Origin: Chloroflexota bacterium
GTDB taxonomy: Bacteria; Chloroflexota; Limnocylindria; Limnocylindrales; CSP1-4
NCBI GenBank assembly: GCA_003158675.1
Contig: PMKN01000089.1
Location: 45,249-77,931, forward strand
Direction: 5' to 3'
DNA length: 32,683 nucleotides
In this document: in pieces, positions 7,964 to 15,923 of the stretch
Layout of the letters: each line of letters begins with the position of its first letter
Numbering within the stretch: the stretch's first letter is position 1
Notes under the pieces: model-generated
The model's database searches: none
Seen by the model: only the letters and a program-made list of their open reading frames with translations
What the model was told of the DNA's origin: nothing
Program-made: the position numbers and the translations under genes

Positions 7964-8368
7964 GCGCCCGAGACTCAGGAACGTCTGGCCAGACTTGGCG
8001 AGATCGCGGACTTCGCGGTGGACGAGGTCATCCTCCAGGAGGGCGACGAAACGAGGGCGATGGGCGTCCTCCTGTCAGGGCGACTGGCGCTGCGGACGCT
8101 CGTCCCAGAGCGTGGGCCAGTCACGATCCTGAGCGTCGAACCGGGTGACATCTTCGGTTGGTCCGCCGTCCTGACCGATGCCCAAGCTCAATCCACAGTG
8201 GTGGCGACCCAGGCCAGCCAGGCCCTCTTGATCGACGGGGCGAAGCTCCGAGCCGCTCTCAAAGAAGACCATGCCCTCGCCGCAAGTCTCTACCCACGGG
8301 TCCTCAAGGCCGTGGCCAGGCGCCTCCGAGCGACCCGACTGCAGCTCCTGGATCTGTTCGCCCGCTGA
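7904..8368 (+). CDS. Cyclic-nucleotide-binding-domain protein (Crp/Fnr effector domain only)
   Basis: 154 residues from ATG 7904; an in-frame ATG at 7889 would add five residues. The chosen start is the one preserved in the duplicated copy at 3525. The sequence has the cNMP-binding jelly roll: EVILQEGDETRAMGVLLSGRLALRT, then LSVEPGDIFGWSAVL. It ends with a C-terminal helix. The helix-turn-helix domain of Crp/Fnr (about 70 further residues) is missing, so this is unlikely to bind DNA alone. It precedes hydrogenase subunits by 50 bases, which suggests a sensory or regulatory role for that complex. Whether it binds a cyclic nucleotide is not shown. Confidence 0.82.
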   Translation: MDDYAAVIAMLNNTWFGAELAPETQERLARLGEIADFAVDEVILQEGDETRAMGVLLSGRLALRTLVPERGPVTILSVEPGDIFGWSAVLTDAQAQSTVVATQASQALLIDGAKLRAALKEDHALAASLYPRVLKAVARRLRATRLQLLDLFAR

Positions 8369-8418
8369 GGGTCGCATTCGCGGCCGTGCGTGATTCGCGC
8401 CCGGGAGGTTCCGGATCG

Positions 8419-10395
8419 GTGATCGCCAACCCCGCTCCCAGCCCGACCGCCGCCAGGCAGTGGTTCCTGGCGCGTTCAGACCTCGACGCCCTGATCCAGG
8501 CCCTGCGCAAGTCGGGCCGGACCGTCATCGGCCCTACCGTCCGCGATGGTGCGATCGTCAACGATGAGATCGCCTCGGCCTCGGATCTGCCGAGCGGGAT
8601 CCGCGACGAGCAGGCCGCCGGTCGCTACCGGCTGGCCGATCGATCGGACGAGCGCGTCTTCGGCTACACCGTCGGACCGACGCCGTGGAAACGCTTCACA
8701 TTCCCTCCGAACCTCGAGATCTCGACCGCTCACATGTCCGGCGGCTTCGGCTTCGAGGAGCCCCACATCGTTGTACCGGAACTGGCGTTCCTGGGCGTCC
8801 GGGCCTGCGAGATCGCGGCCCTCGCAATGCAGGATCGCGTCTTCCTGGGCAGCCCGTTCACGGACGAGGACTTCCGGGCCCGCCGCAAGGCCGCCCTGAT
8901 CGTAGCCGTGCAATGCACCACGTCGTCCAGCACGTGCTTCTGCTCATCGATGGGCACCGGGCCGGAGGTTCGCAGCGGCTACGACATCCTCCTCACGGAG
9001 ATCGACGATGGTTTTGTCGTCCAGGCCGGGTCGCCGGTCGGAGCGGCGATCGTCGCCCAGGTGCCGACGCGCCGGCCCACGCATGCGGAGACGGGCGCCG
9101 CGGTGGATGTCGTCGAGGCCGTCCGAACGCAGATCGGCGAGCCGCTCCCGATCGCCGGCATAGACCAGCGCCTGCAGCACCAGTTGGACAACCCGCGCTG
9201 GGCCCTGGTCGGAGAACGCTGCGTCGAATGCGGCAACTGCACCATGTCCTGCCCCACCTGCTTCTGTACGGCGGTCACGGAGCGCTCGGATATGGAAGGC
9301 AAGAGCAGCGTCACGGAGCGGATGTGGGATTCCTGCTTCGACGTCAATTTCGCCAAAGTTGCCGGCGGCGACTTTCGGGCCCGACCGCGAGACCGCTACC
9401 GGCAATGGCTGACCCACAAGTTCTCCACGTGGATGGACCAGTTCGGCAGCTTCGGGTGCGTTGGCTGCGGCCGCTGCATCACCTGGTGCCCCGTTCGAAT
9501 CGACGTTCGCGAGGAGCTCCTTGCAATCGCCCCGATCATCCAGCCGATCGAGCGACCGGTGGCCGTGGAGCCGGTCGCCGCCAGCCCAGGCGACTTCTCG
9601 ATCGCCCGCCTGGCCTCGGTCCGCGAAGAGACCGATGACACCACGACCCTCTCACTCACAGACCTGGACCCGGCCTTCCTGGCTGGCCGGCCGGGCCAGT
9701 TCGTCATGGTCGCCCTGCCGGCCTTCCCGGCCGTCCCGATTTCCATCTCGCGCTTCCACGCAACGGGCATCGATCTGACGATCCGCGCCGTCGGGGCCAC
9801 TTCCACCGCTCTCGTGAACCTGCACCCGGGCGCCAAGGTCGGCGTCCGCGGACCGCTCGGGACCTTCTGGCCGATCGAAGACGCCTACGGTCGGCACGCG
9901 GTCGTCGTGGCCGGTGGCGTCGGCCTCTCGCCGCTGCACGGCCTGGTCGAGGCTCTCGTGGCCAACCGCGATCGGTTCGAGTCCGTTTCGCTGTACTACG
10001 GCTCGCGCACTCCGGAGGACCAGCTCTTCCGAGACGACCTGGTGGCCTGGTCGGCCGGCAAAGCCATCGACGTGGCCGTGACGGTGGACCGGGCCGGTCC
10101 CGAATGGAAAGGCCGGGTCGGGGTTGTCACCACTCTGTTCGACATGATGGCCTGCGACTGCTCGCGGATCACGGCCTTCGTCGTCGGCCCCGAGCGGATG
10201 ATGCAGGCATCGGTTCAGTCGTTGATCTCCAAGGGCGTTCCGCCGGAGCGGATCTATGTCTCGATGGAGCGCCACATGGAGTGCGGCATCGGCCTGTGCG
10301 GCCACTGCCAGACGGGGCCCTACTTCGTCTGCAAGGACGGCCCGGTCTTCAGCCTCAGCGAACTCGGCGATCTCTACGTCCGGGAGGGCATCTGA
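8419..10395 (+). CDS. Fused beta-gamma subunit of group 3b NiFe (sulf)hydrogenase
   Basis: 658 residues from GTG 8419, chosen for GGGAGG at 8403-8408; GTG 8386 is an alternative. Residues about 1-370 match the HyhB/sulfhydrogenase beta subunit: CTTSSSTCFCSSMG near 165, CVECGNCTMSCPTCFC near 268 and CVGCGRCITWCP near 347 (4Fe-4S clusters). Residues about 385-658 match the gamma subunit, an FAD/NAD(P)-binding diaphorase. It has PISISRF (flavin binding), GGVGLSPLHG (nucleotide binding) and a [2Fe-2S] motif CGIGLCGHC...C near 621. These are normally separate genes, here joined in one frame through a Pro/Val/Ala linker. The product would shuttle electrons between NAD(P)H and the hydrogenase small subunit. 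It overlaps the next gene (TGATG). Confidence 0.88.
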   Translation: MIANPAPSPTAARQWFLARSDLDALIQALRKSGRTVIGPTVRDGAIVNDEIASASDLPSGIRDEQAAGRYRLADRSDERVFGYTVGPTPWKRFTFPPNLEISTAHMSGGFGFEEPHIVVPELAFLGVRACEIAALAMQDRVFLGSPFTDEDFRARRKAALIVAVQCTTSSSTCFCSSMGTGPEVRSGYDILLTEIDDGFVVQAGSPVGAAIVAQVPTRRPTHAETGAAVDVVEAVRTQIGEPLPIAGIDQRLQHQLDNPRWALVGERCVECGNCTMSCPTCFCTAVTERSDMEGKSSVTERMWDSCFDVNFAKVAGGDFRARPRDRYRQWLTHKFSTWMDQFGSFGCVGCGRCITWCPVRIDVREELLAIAPIIQPIERPVAVEPVAASPGDFSIARLASVREETDDTTTLSLTDLDPAFLAGRPGQFVMVALPAFPAVPISISRFHATGIDLTIRAVGATSTALVNLHPGAKVGVRGPLGTFWPIEDAYGRHAVVVAGGVGLSPLHGLVEALVANRDRFESVSLYYGSRTPEDQLFRDDLVAWSAGKAIDVAVTVDRAGPEWKGRVGVVTTLFDMMACDCSRITAFVVGPERMMQASVQSLISKGVPPERIYVSMERHMECGIGLCGHCQTGPYFVCKDGPVFSLSELGDLYVREGI

Positions 10396-11192
10396 TGGCA
10401 TCGACCGGAAAGGCCGTCCGACCGCGAGTCGCCGTCGCCAAGTTCGCCTCCTGCGACGGCTGTCAGCTCACGATCCTGGACCTGGAAGAGCACCTCCTCG
10501 AAATCGTGAGCCGGTTCGACATCGTCGAATTCCCCGAAGCGACGTCTCGCCACTCCCCCGGCCCGTACGACGTCGTGTTCGTGGAGGGCTCGATCAGCGC
10601 GCCCGATCACCTGGACCAGATCAAGGCCCTGCGCAAGCAGGCTCGCCTCCTGGTCACGATCGGGGCCTGCGCCACGGCCGGCGGCATCCAGGCGCTGCGC
10701 AACTGGGCCGACCACGATGCCTTCCGAGCCACCGTCTACGAACACCCGGATTGGATCGAGTCGCTGAGCACGGCGACGCCGGTCTCGGACCACGTCAAGG
10801 TGGATGCGGAGCTGCGCGGCTGCCCCATCGATCCCGGACAGCTCCTGGAACTGATGACCGCCGTGATCGTCGGCCGCCGGCCCCAGATCCGCGACGAAGC
10901 GGTCTGTCGCGAGTGCAAGCGCAGGGGCATCGTCTGTATGGTCGTGGCCACAGGCCAGGCGTGCATGGGCCCGGTTACCACTTCCGGCTGCAACGCGCTG
11001 TGTCCAAGCTACGGCCGAGGCTGCTACGGCTGCTTCGGGCCGCGTTCCGCAGCGAACGCGCGGAGCTGGAGCGCGGACTTGCTCCGCTCGGGCCGCCCGC
11101 CGGAGGAAGTCTGGCGCCTCTTCGCGGGCTTCACTGCCTATGCGGAGCCGTCCCGGGCCGTCCTGACGGAGCTGGGCAAGACGAAGCCATAG
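10395..11192 (+). CDS. NiFe hydrogenase small (delta) subunit, group 3b type
   Basis: 265 residues. The proximal-cluster ligands are CDGC at residues 20-23, with GACATAGG and RGCPIDP further on. The C-terminal half carries the Cys-rich CRECKRRGIVC, GQACMGP and GCNALCPSYGRGCYGCFGP motifs for medial and distal clusters. No twin-arginine signal is present, consistent with a cytoplasmic group 3 enzyme. It overlaps the beta-gamma gene. The catalytic large subunit, which normally follows immediately, is not found downstream or anywhere else in this window. The complex would therefore need a large subunit encoded elsewhere, or the operon is truncated. Confidence 0.92.
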   Translation: MASTGKAVRPRVAVAKFASCDGCQLTILDLEEHLLEIVSRFDIVEFPEATSRHSPGPYDVVFVEGSISAPDHLDQIKALRKQARLLVTIGACATAGGIQALRNWADHDAFRATVYEHPDWIESLSTATPVSDHVKVDAELRGCPIDPGQLLELMTAVIVGRRPQIRDEAVCRECKRRGIVCMVVATGQACMGPVTTSGCNALCPSYGRGCYGCFGPRSAANARSWSADLLRSGRPPEEVWRLFAGFTAYAEPSRAVLTELGKTKP

Positions 11193-11739
11193 CACCAGGC
11201 AGCGTCGCCGCGTCCGGGCCACCTCGAATGGTCTGGCCGAGAGGAGTGCGGCGAGCGACCGCCTGACGCGTTGCTCCGTAGTCGCGCTCGCGATGCCATC
11301 GACGAGTCGGGGGAGCCGAGTCTCGGTACTACATCCGATTGTGCATGGACGGTTGAGGGCGTCTCAGTCTGTCGAAGGCGGCTAGCGTTGCCCAATGGGG
11401 AGGAAGTGCCTGCTGGCTCCCATGAGTGAGAGTTCGCGTTCGATCAACTCGATAGCCCGCAGAACCACCGCCCATCGGATCGGATTGCCGTGTCGTTCAA
11501 GCAGATCTGGCATCAATGACCAAGGACCCTCAATGGCGAGGATCTCGAGGTTCGACAGGCCGGCATCGTCGGCTGTCGATCAGGCCTTGAGGCTGGGCTT
11601 TTCGATTTGACGTTTCGGATCGGAAGCGTGTCTGCCGAGGGGCATCGGTCGCTAAGGACGCTTGACCGCAAACACGGGAATGCATTTCCCCTGTAAGACA
11701 TGCGCACTTTCTCCCCGCCCGGCATGTCGCCGGACCACT
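11193..11739. other. Gene-poor, apparently decayed region after the hydrogenase genes
   Basis: 547 bases without an intact gene. It contains a remnant of a methyltransferase on the minus strand (11391-11579). I found no trace of the hydrogenase large subunit (no CxxC or DPCxxC-type motifs in either strand). This is the place where that gene would be expected, so the region may mark a deletion or rearrangement. Confidence 0.6.
11391..11579 (-). pseudogene. Remnant of the C-terminus of a class I SAM-dependent methyltransferase
   Basis: On the minus strand an open stretch of 63 codons includes ILAIEGPWSLMPDLLERHG and ERELSLMGASRHFLPLG. This resembles the C-terminal end of type-11 methyltransferases, which read roughly LAVEGPGWL..DF..R and then EPSLLGVSAHLLAVGRR. 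An in-frame stop (complement of 11580-11582) cuts it off on the N-terminal side, and the expected terminal stop is missing. No start codon or SAM-binding motif remains. The family assignment rests on by-eye similarity. Confidence 0.5.
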
Positions 11740-12549
11740 TCACGATCGGACGGGCACGGGGGGCACAGCCTCGACTATCTCCAGCATCTCGGCGGGATAC
11801 CGCCCCTCAAGAACAGCGCGGGCCTCGGAGGTCAACGGGTATACCGAAACCAACACTTTGTCGACTATTGGGTCGAAGACGACGCCCCAGACCGGCACGC
11901 TTGCGGCATTGAGGGACCCCATGTCGTCTGAGATCTGCGATTGGAGAGCTCGACCGACCACCGACGAAACCGGGACGATCCGGACATACACGGCGCAGTC
12001 GGACCGCACCAGCGCTCGAATGGCGGTGACGTGAGCGTTGGCCTGCCCCGTGAAGTTGATGTAGAACCGCCCGCCGCTCAGGAAGTCCTCGCCCCAATCG
12101 GCCTGGTCCCGGCCGTAGGTGTCAGTCGGAGATACGCAACGGTCGGAGTCCACAGACGTGCCATCCGGATTAACCGGGTACACCGCGAAGGACGGGTTAG
12201 GCTGAGAAGTAGGCTGCGAACCTACCTGGCCGGGGAGCCAGGCCCACGTCCCGGTCGCCACGACCGCGAGCGCGACCGCAGCTGCACCAGCCAGCAGCAA
12301 TTGACGACGGGGCATGGGCGGGCGATACGGGGCCTGCGCTGCAATCGCCCGCTGACCCCAATCCCCGGCGAGGGCCGATACAAGTCGATTGTGCTGGTCT
12401 AGGAGCGACCGGCATCGATCACACCTGAGCAGATGCGCCCGCTTGTCTGCGGGCCAGCCTTCGGTCAAGCCGTGCCGGTCGGCGGCACCCATGATCATTC
12501 GTTCGTCCAGGTGCTCTCCCGCACGAGACATCCACGGCAGAGTCTTCAT
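11740..12549 (-). CDS. Anti-sigma factor with zinc-finger motif and extracytoplasmic domain
   Basis: 269 residues. The N-terminal ~65 residues hold a zinc-type anti-sigma motif, HLLRCDRC (HxxxCxxC, with an earlier His). A membrane segment lies at about residues 85-106 (LLLAGAAAVALAVVATGTWAW). A roughly 160-residue outer domain follows, with two Cys that may form a disulphide. It overlaps the upstream ECF sigma gene by four bases (ATGA), the usual arrangement for a cognate pair. It would hold the sigma factor inactive at the membrane until a signal is sensed by the outer domain. The nature of the signal is unknown; I do not recognise the outer domain. Confidence 0.8.
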   Translation of the reverse strand: MKTLPWMSRAGEHLDERMIMGAADRHGLTEGWPADKRAHLLRCDRCRSLLDQHNRLVSALAGDWGQRAIAAQAPYRPPMPRRQLLLAGAAAVALAVVATGTWAWLPGQVGSQPTSQPNPSFAVYPVNPDGTSVDSDRCVSPTDTYGRDQADWGEDFLSGGRFYINFTGQANAHVTAIRALVRSDCAVYVRIVPVSSVVGRALQSQISDDMGSLNAASVPVWGVVFDPIVDKVLVSVYPLTSEARAVLEGRYPAEMLEIVEAVPPVPVRS

Positions 12550-13046
12550 CGATGCACCTCAACTCCGTCGCCGAGCTCTCGAACGAGCTTGACCCGTGCC
12601 TTGAAAAGCGCCGAGGCCAGGCCTCCTCGGGTGATGCCCATTGCGCCCGCCGCCTCGGCTTGCGAATAGCCAAGGCCATAGACGAGCGCGATGGCGAGCC
12701 GCTCCCGTGGTGGCAGGTGAGCCACGGCGATCCCGAGATCGAGCACTCCGCTTCGATCGAGCGGAAGATACGCGGCCTCCGAGTCGAGCGAACTCGGGCG
12801 ACGGCGGCGTTGCTGCCGATAGCAGGCTCTAACCATCATGCGGCGCAGCCAGGCCTGCAGCTTCTCGCCCTCTCGGAGCTGACCGAGGTGTCGGCGCCCT
12901 TCGAGGAGGACCTCCCGGGCAATATCTTCGGCGTCATTGCCCGCGCCCAGGGCATGACCCAGGCGCGTCAACTCGGCAAACAGAGGCGGATAGCGTTCAT
13001 CGAAGTCCTCGTCGGTGATCGATGCCAAGGCCAACTCCACACTCAT
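12546..13046 (-). CDS. ECF-type RNA polymerase sigma factor
   Basis: 166 residues. Region 2 is seen in AGNDAEDIAREVLLEGRRHL and the WLRRMMVRACY helix. Region 4 is seen in LPPRERLAIALVYGLGYSQAEAAGAMGI followed by the recognition helix TRGGLASALFKARVKL. No regions 1 or 3 are present, as expected for the ECF (group 4) class. It is the first gene of a two-gene operon with the anti-sigma factor. GGAAAC lies 25 bases before the ATG on the minus strand and could be an ECF-type -35 element, suggesting autoregulation. Confidence 0.9.
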   Translation of the reverse strand: MSVELALASITDEDFDERYPPLFAELTRLGHALGAGNDAEDIAREVLLEGRRHLGQLREGEKLQAWLRRMMVRACYRQQRRRRPSSLDSEAAYLPLDRSGVLDLGIAVAHLPPRERLAIALVYGLGYSQAEAAGAMGITRGGLASALFKARVKLVRELGDGVEVHR

Positions 13047-13077
13047 CTAGTGTGCCGGAGCAGGCCCGAATGTTTCC
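13047..13077 (-). promoter_or_regulatory. Possible autoregulated ECF promoter
   Basis: On the minus strand GGAAAC (complement of 13072-13077) resembles the AAC-containing -35 elements used by many ECF sigma factors. The spacing to the ATG (25 bases) would fit a leaderless or near-leaderless transcript. No clear -10 motif can be named. Confidence 0.3.
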
Positions 13078-13483
13078 TATCCCGCCCCACTCCGATGTGC
13101 TGGCACAACCCGAAGCTGTGAGTGCGGCTCCGTCGGTTCCGCCGACTGTGCGGCCGTTTCCCCACAAGCCTAAAGCCCGAATCGCTCCGTCGGCACGGAA
13201 TCTGACTAGATCAGCAGGACGGGGTGACGCAGGGCGAGCCTCCGAAGAAGCTGTTGACCCCCGGCAGAGAGCCGGGGTCCGGGGAGACCGGCCGATCACA
13301 AGTGTCACGTATGACGCGACTCATGTGTAACCGATGTCGCGCTCAAGACAATCGGCGGCTGAAAGTGGTCAGAAGCTGATCCCAATGACCTCGCGGGCGC
13401 GCAGTCCTCGAGTGCCAGCGCATGCTGTGATCAACAAACGACTGCTGGAGTGTCGCGCGTCCCGACGTGCCCCTGCCCTTCGG
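13078..13483. other. Intergenic stretch without a recognisable gene
   Basis: About 400 bases between two minus-strand genes. It contains a GC-rich hairpin (13256-13279) and no open frame with protein-like composition that I can recognise. Confidence 0.5.
13256..13279 (-). terminator. GC-rich hairpin downstream of the 13484-13897 gene
   Basis: CCCCGGC (13259-13265) pairs with GCCGGGG (13271-13277) around an AGAGA loop, with two more pairs possible after a bulge. There is no clear T-run, so an intrinsic terminator is only possible. Confidence 0.4.
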
Positions 13484-13897
13484 CTAGGAGGTACATGTTG
13501 GCCCGGGCGGTGGGCCACCTCCGCCTAGCTCGGCCGCCACCTCGTCAACGTAACCGGCGCGAATCTCGATCATGCGATCACCGTTGTTGCCAGCCTCCGT
13601 CCACGTGCCCAGTACGGTCCCGTCGGCCTTCGTGACCGTTACCGCCCACGGGAGCGGAAAGCTCGCACTCGGAGTCATGGCAGGATTCGAACCACCATGA
13701 CAAACGACATGGGCAACGACGACGCCGTTGATTCTGACATCGACTGGGGGCCCGTCGATGCTGACGACTGTTAGCGAGAACTGGCCAGGTGAGGACAAAG
13801 GGGAGGTGGGCGACCAGAAGAGGTAGCCACCGATCGCCAGGACAAACAGCAACCCTGCTATCGAAACGCCGAGTCCGAATCGAGCCCTATTCCCCAC
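13484..13897 (-). CDS. Small membrane-anchored protein of unknown function
   Basis: 137 residues from GTG 13897. One hydrophobic segment at about residues 9-28 (LGVSIAGLLFVLAIGGYLFW) is followed by a Ser/Pro-rich spacer and a beta-rich domain of about 90 residues with two Cys. It ends in a Gly/Pro-rich tail. It would be anchored with its domain outside the cytoplasm. I cannot assign a family. It is probably separate from the sigma operon, since more than 400 bases and a hairpin lie between them. Confidence 0.6.
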   Translation of the reverse strand: MGNRARFGLGVSIAGLLFVLAIGGYLFWSPTSPLSSPGQFSLTVVSIDGPPVDVRINGVVVAHVVCHGGSNPAMTPSASFPLPWAVTVTKADGTVLGTWTEAGNNGDRMIEIRAGYVDEVAAELGGGGPPPGPTCTS

Positions 13898-14128
13898 GTA
13901 CAGACCCCTCTACCCCGCCTGCCTAGCCCAACAAGGAGTAGACGCGGGTATCGTAGTCGTCGGACTTCGTGGGGCAATAGGTCTTTGCATGTAGCGACCA
14001 CGCCTGGACGTGATGCGGTCCCGCTCGGGCCCTGGGGTCTCCGCTTTGGTCGGGGCGAGAGGACTTGAGGCCGGACGGTCGCGCCCAGCGATCGAGGCGA
14101 ATTCTGCTGCGCCGGATCGACCCAGCCG

Positions 14129-14143
14129 TGTCACGATCTCGTC
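14129..14143 (+). promoter_or_regulatory. Possible leaderless -10 element of ldh
   Basis: TGTCACGAT is followed by six bases and ATG 14144. The hexamer CACGAT keeps the -10 A2 and T6 bases with an upstream TG. The same TGTCAC-A/G-AT/N6/ATG pattern precedes the gene starting at 28473. No good -35 is present. Confidence 0.3.
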
Positions 14144-15253
14144 ATGACCGAGACCGCCCATCCAGAAGCACCTTTCCCGGCCGAGGCCGCCACGAGTTCC
14201 CCCGCCTCCGCCGCTGCTACCCCCACGGCCCGACCCCTGAGCCGCCGCCGGCCCGCGGGCGAGCCATCGATGGCCCGGGAGCCCAACTACCAGCCGGCCC
14301 GACCGACCAAGGTCGCCGTCGTCGGGGTTGGCATGGTCGGCTCGACCTACGCTTACACCCTGCTGCTCTCGGGCATTGCGTCCGAAATCGTCTTGATCGA
14401 CGCTAACCATGAGCGTGCCGAGGGCGAGGCGATGGATCTCAACCACGCGGTTCCGTTCGCTCATCCGACGAAGATCTGCGCCGGCGAATACTCCGACTGC
14501 GAGGGGGCGGCGATCACGGTCATCGCCGCGGGAGTCGGCCAGCGGCCGGGCGAGACGCGCCTGGAGCTCTTCAAGCGCAACGCCGCGATCTTCGGCCAGA
14601 TCGTGCCGCAAGTGGCGGAGGCCAACCCGGAGGGGATAATCGTCGTCGCCACCAACCCGGTCGACGTGCTGACGTACGTAACCCTCAAGCTCGCGGGTCT
14701 GCCTCCGCGGCGGGTCTTCGGCTCGGGCACGATCCTGGACACGGCCCGATTCCGCTACATGCTGAGCGAGCATCTGGGCGTCGACCCTCGCAGCGTCCAT
14801 GCCTACATCATCGGCGAGCACGGAGACAGCGAGGTGCCGGTCTGGTCGCTCGCCAACGTGGCGGGTATGCGGCTGCCATCCTTCTGCGCGGAGAACGGCA
14901 TCCCGCTCGGCCCCGAGACGATGGAGCGGATCTTCGGCCAAACTCGCGACGCCGCGTACGAGATCATCAGCCGCAAAGGCGCCACGTACTACGCCGTGGC
15001 CGCGGGCCTGATGCGCATCACCGAGGCGATCCTGCGCGACCAGAACACGGTGCTCTCGATCTCGAGCCTGGTCAGCGACTACTACGGCATAGACGACGTC
15101 TGTCTGAGCCTGCCGACGGTCGTAAGTCGGCGCGGCATCGAACGGGTCCTTCGACTCGACCTCAGCCCGCGCGAGGCCCGCGGGGTCCGAAAGTCAGCGC
15201 AGGTGCTGCGTCAGACGATCGATTCGCTCGAGGAGGCGACCCAGCCGGGCTGA
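14144..15253 (+). CDS. ldh: L-lactate dehydrogenase
   Basis: 369 residues; the family is normally about 310-320. The excess is an Ala/Pro/Arg-rich N-terminal extension of about 50 residues. The NAD site VVGVGMVGSTYA begins near 59. The loop GQRPGETRLELF carries Gln at the specificity position and the catalytic Arg, favouring lactate over malate. LDTARFR supplies the substrate-binding Arg and GEHGDSEVPVWS the catalytic His. The enzyme interconverts pyruvate and L-lactate with NAD(H) in the cytoplasm. An in-frame ATG at 14270 would remove most of the extension. The leaderless-type -10 before 14144 slightly favours the longer form. It is a single-gene unit, convergent with the next gene. Confidence 0.92.
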   Translation: MTETAHPEAPFPAEAATSSPASAAATPTARPLSRRRPAGEPSMAREPNYQPARPTKVAVVGVGMVGSTYAYTLLLSGIASEIVLIDANHERAEGEAMDLNHAVPFAHPTKICAGEYSDCEGAAITVIAAGVGQRPGETRLELFKRNAAIFGQIVPQVAEANPEGIIVVATNPVDVLTYVTLKLAGLPPRRVFGSGTILDTARFRYMLSEHLGVDPRSVHAYIIGEHGDSEVPVWSLANVAGMRLPSFCAENGIPLGPETMERIFGQTRDAAYEIISRKGATYYAVAAGLMRITEAILRDQNTVLSISSLVSDYYGIDDVCLSLPTVVSRRGIERVLRLDLSPREARGVRKSAQVLRQTIDSLEEATQPG

Positions 15254-15284
15254 GCCGGGGCCCTCGGCCGCCGCCGCCACTCCC

Positions 15285-15656
15285 CTACTTCGGCAGCGCG
15301 TGCTCCTCGAGCGGCGTGTCCCAGTGAGCCTCGATCAGCTCGAAGCGGCGCTGTTCCTCGGTCTTGAGCTTCTCGGCGTCCGGGTAGAGCGCGGCAACGA
15401 TGGCCGGGTCCGTATGCTCTTCCATCGCCGCCCAGTCGCGATACGTGATCGTGACCTCGAAGGTCCAAGCCTGTCGGCCGTCGCCGTGGAACCGGGGCTC
15501 GTAGGCTCGGACTTCGAGCAGACGACCGGACTCGAGCTGGGCCCTCAACAGCGGCCAGTGGTTCCGCTCGAACAGCCCCACGAACTCATCCTGGAAGCCC
15601 CAGCGAATCTTGTAGAAGTACTGGACCGTCACCGGTTGCGTCGAGCCGACGGCCAT
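15285..15656 (-). CDS. Small conserved-looking protein, possible dimeric alpha/beta-barrel fold
   Basis: 123 residues starting MAVGSTQPVTVQYFYKIRWG at ATG 15656. An excellent Shine-Dalgarno AGGAGG lies seven bases upstream on the minus strand, which fixes the start although the frame is open much further up. The pattern VQYFYKIRWGFQDEFVGLFERNHWPLL, then EVRAYEPRFHG and TFEVTITYRDWAAMEEH, resembles small stress-responsive or NIPSNAP-like ferredoxin-fold proteins, but I cannot assign a family. Soluble, no signal peptide. Confidence 0.7.
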   Translation of the reverse strand: MAVGSTQPVTVQYFYKIRWGFQDEFVGLFERNHWPLLRAQLESGRLLEVRAYEPRFHGDGRQAWTFEVTITYRDWAAMEEHTDPAIVAALYPDAEKLKTEEQRRFELIEAHWDTPLEEHALPK

Positions 15657-15923
15657 TTCGATTCCTCCTCGCGTCAACGTTGGGTGGCTGTCCGGCCAGC
15701 CTACACGGATCGACCTCGGACCGCCGAACCGCGCCCATGGCCACGCCAGCTCGATGCCGTCTGGCGGCATCCGTCTCGCCGTTCGGCACCGCCGCCGGGG
15801 CCCCATGGCTCTCGAACGCTCCGCTCCCATGCCCGATACTCCCTCGACAGCCCGCATCTCGCCAAGCGGACGTTGAGATCGTGGCCTGAGCGTCCAGAAC
15901 AATCCGTAGCACGGCAGCGTGAC
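15657..15923. other. Intergenic region between divergent genes
   Basis: 267 bases between the 15656 minus-strand start and the 15924 plus-strand start. The plus-strand frame of the next gene is open throughout, but its translation is low-complexity and overlaps the antisense gene further back. I see no clear promoter in it. Confidence 0.4.

Noticed and set aside
8158-8418. N-terminal extension of the hydrogenase beta-gamma frame overlapping the Crp-like gene
   Set aside because: It overlaps a well-supported gene in another frame, has non-protein-like composition, and GTG 8419 has a ribosome site.
13681-13700. GGTTCGAATCC-like sequence on the minus strand, resembling a tRNA T-arm
   Set aside because: Flanking bases cannot form the five-base T-stem and no acceptor, D or anticodon stem is present; it lies inside the 13484-13897 coding region.
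13910-14941. Long open frame on the minus strand opposite ldh
   Set aside because: The plus strand carries all the lactate dehydrogenase motifs; the antisense translation has no recognisable domain.
15300-15923. Upstream extension of the 216-residue membrane protein
   Set aside because: It is antisense to the 15285-15656 gene and low in complexity.
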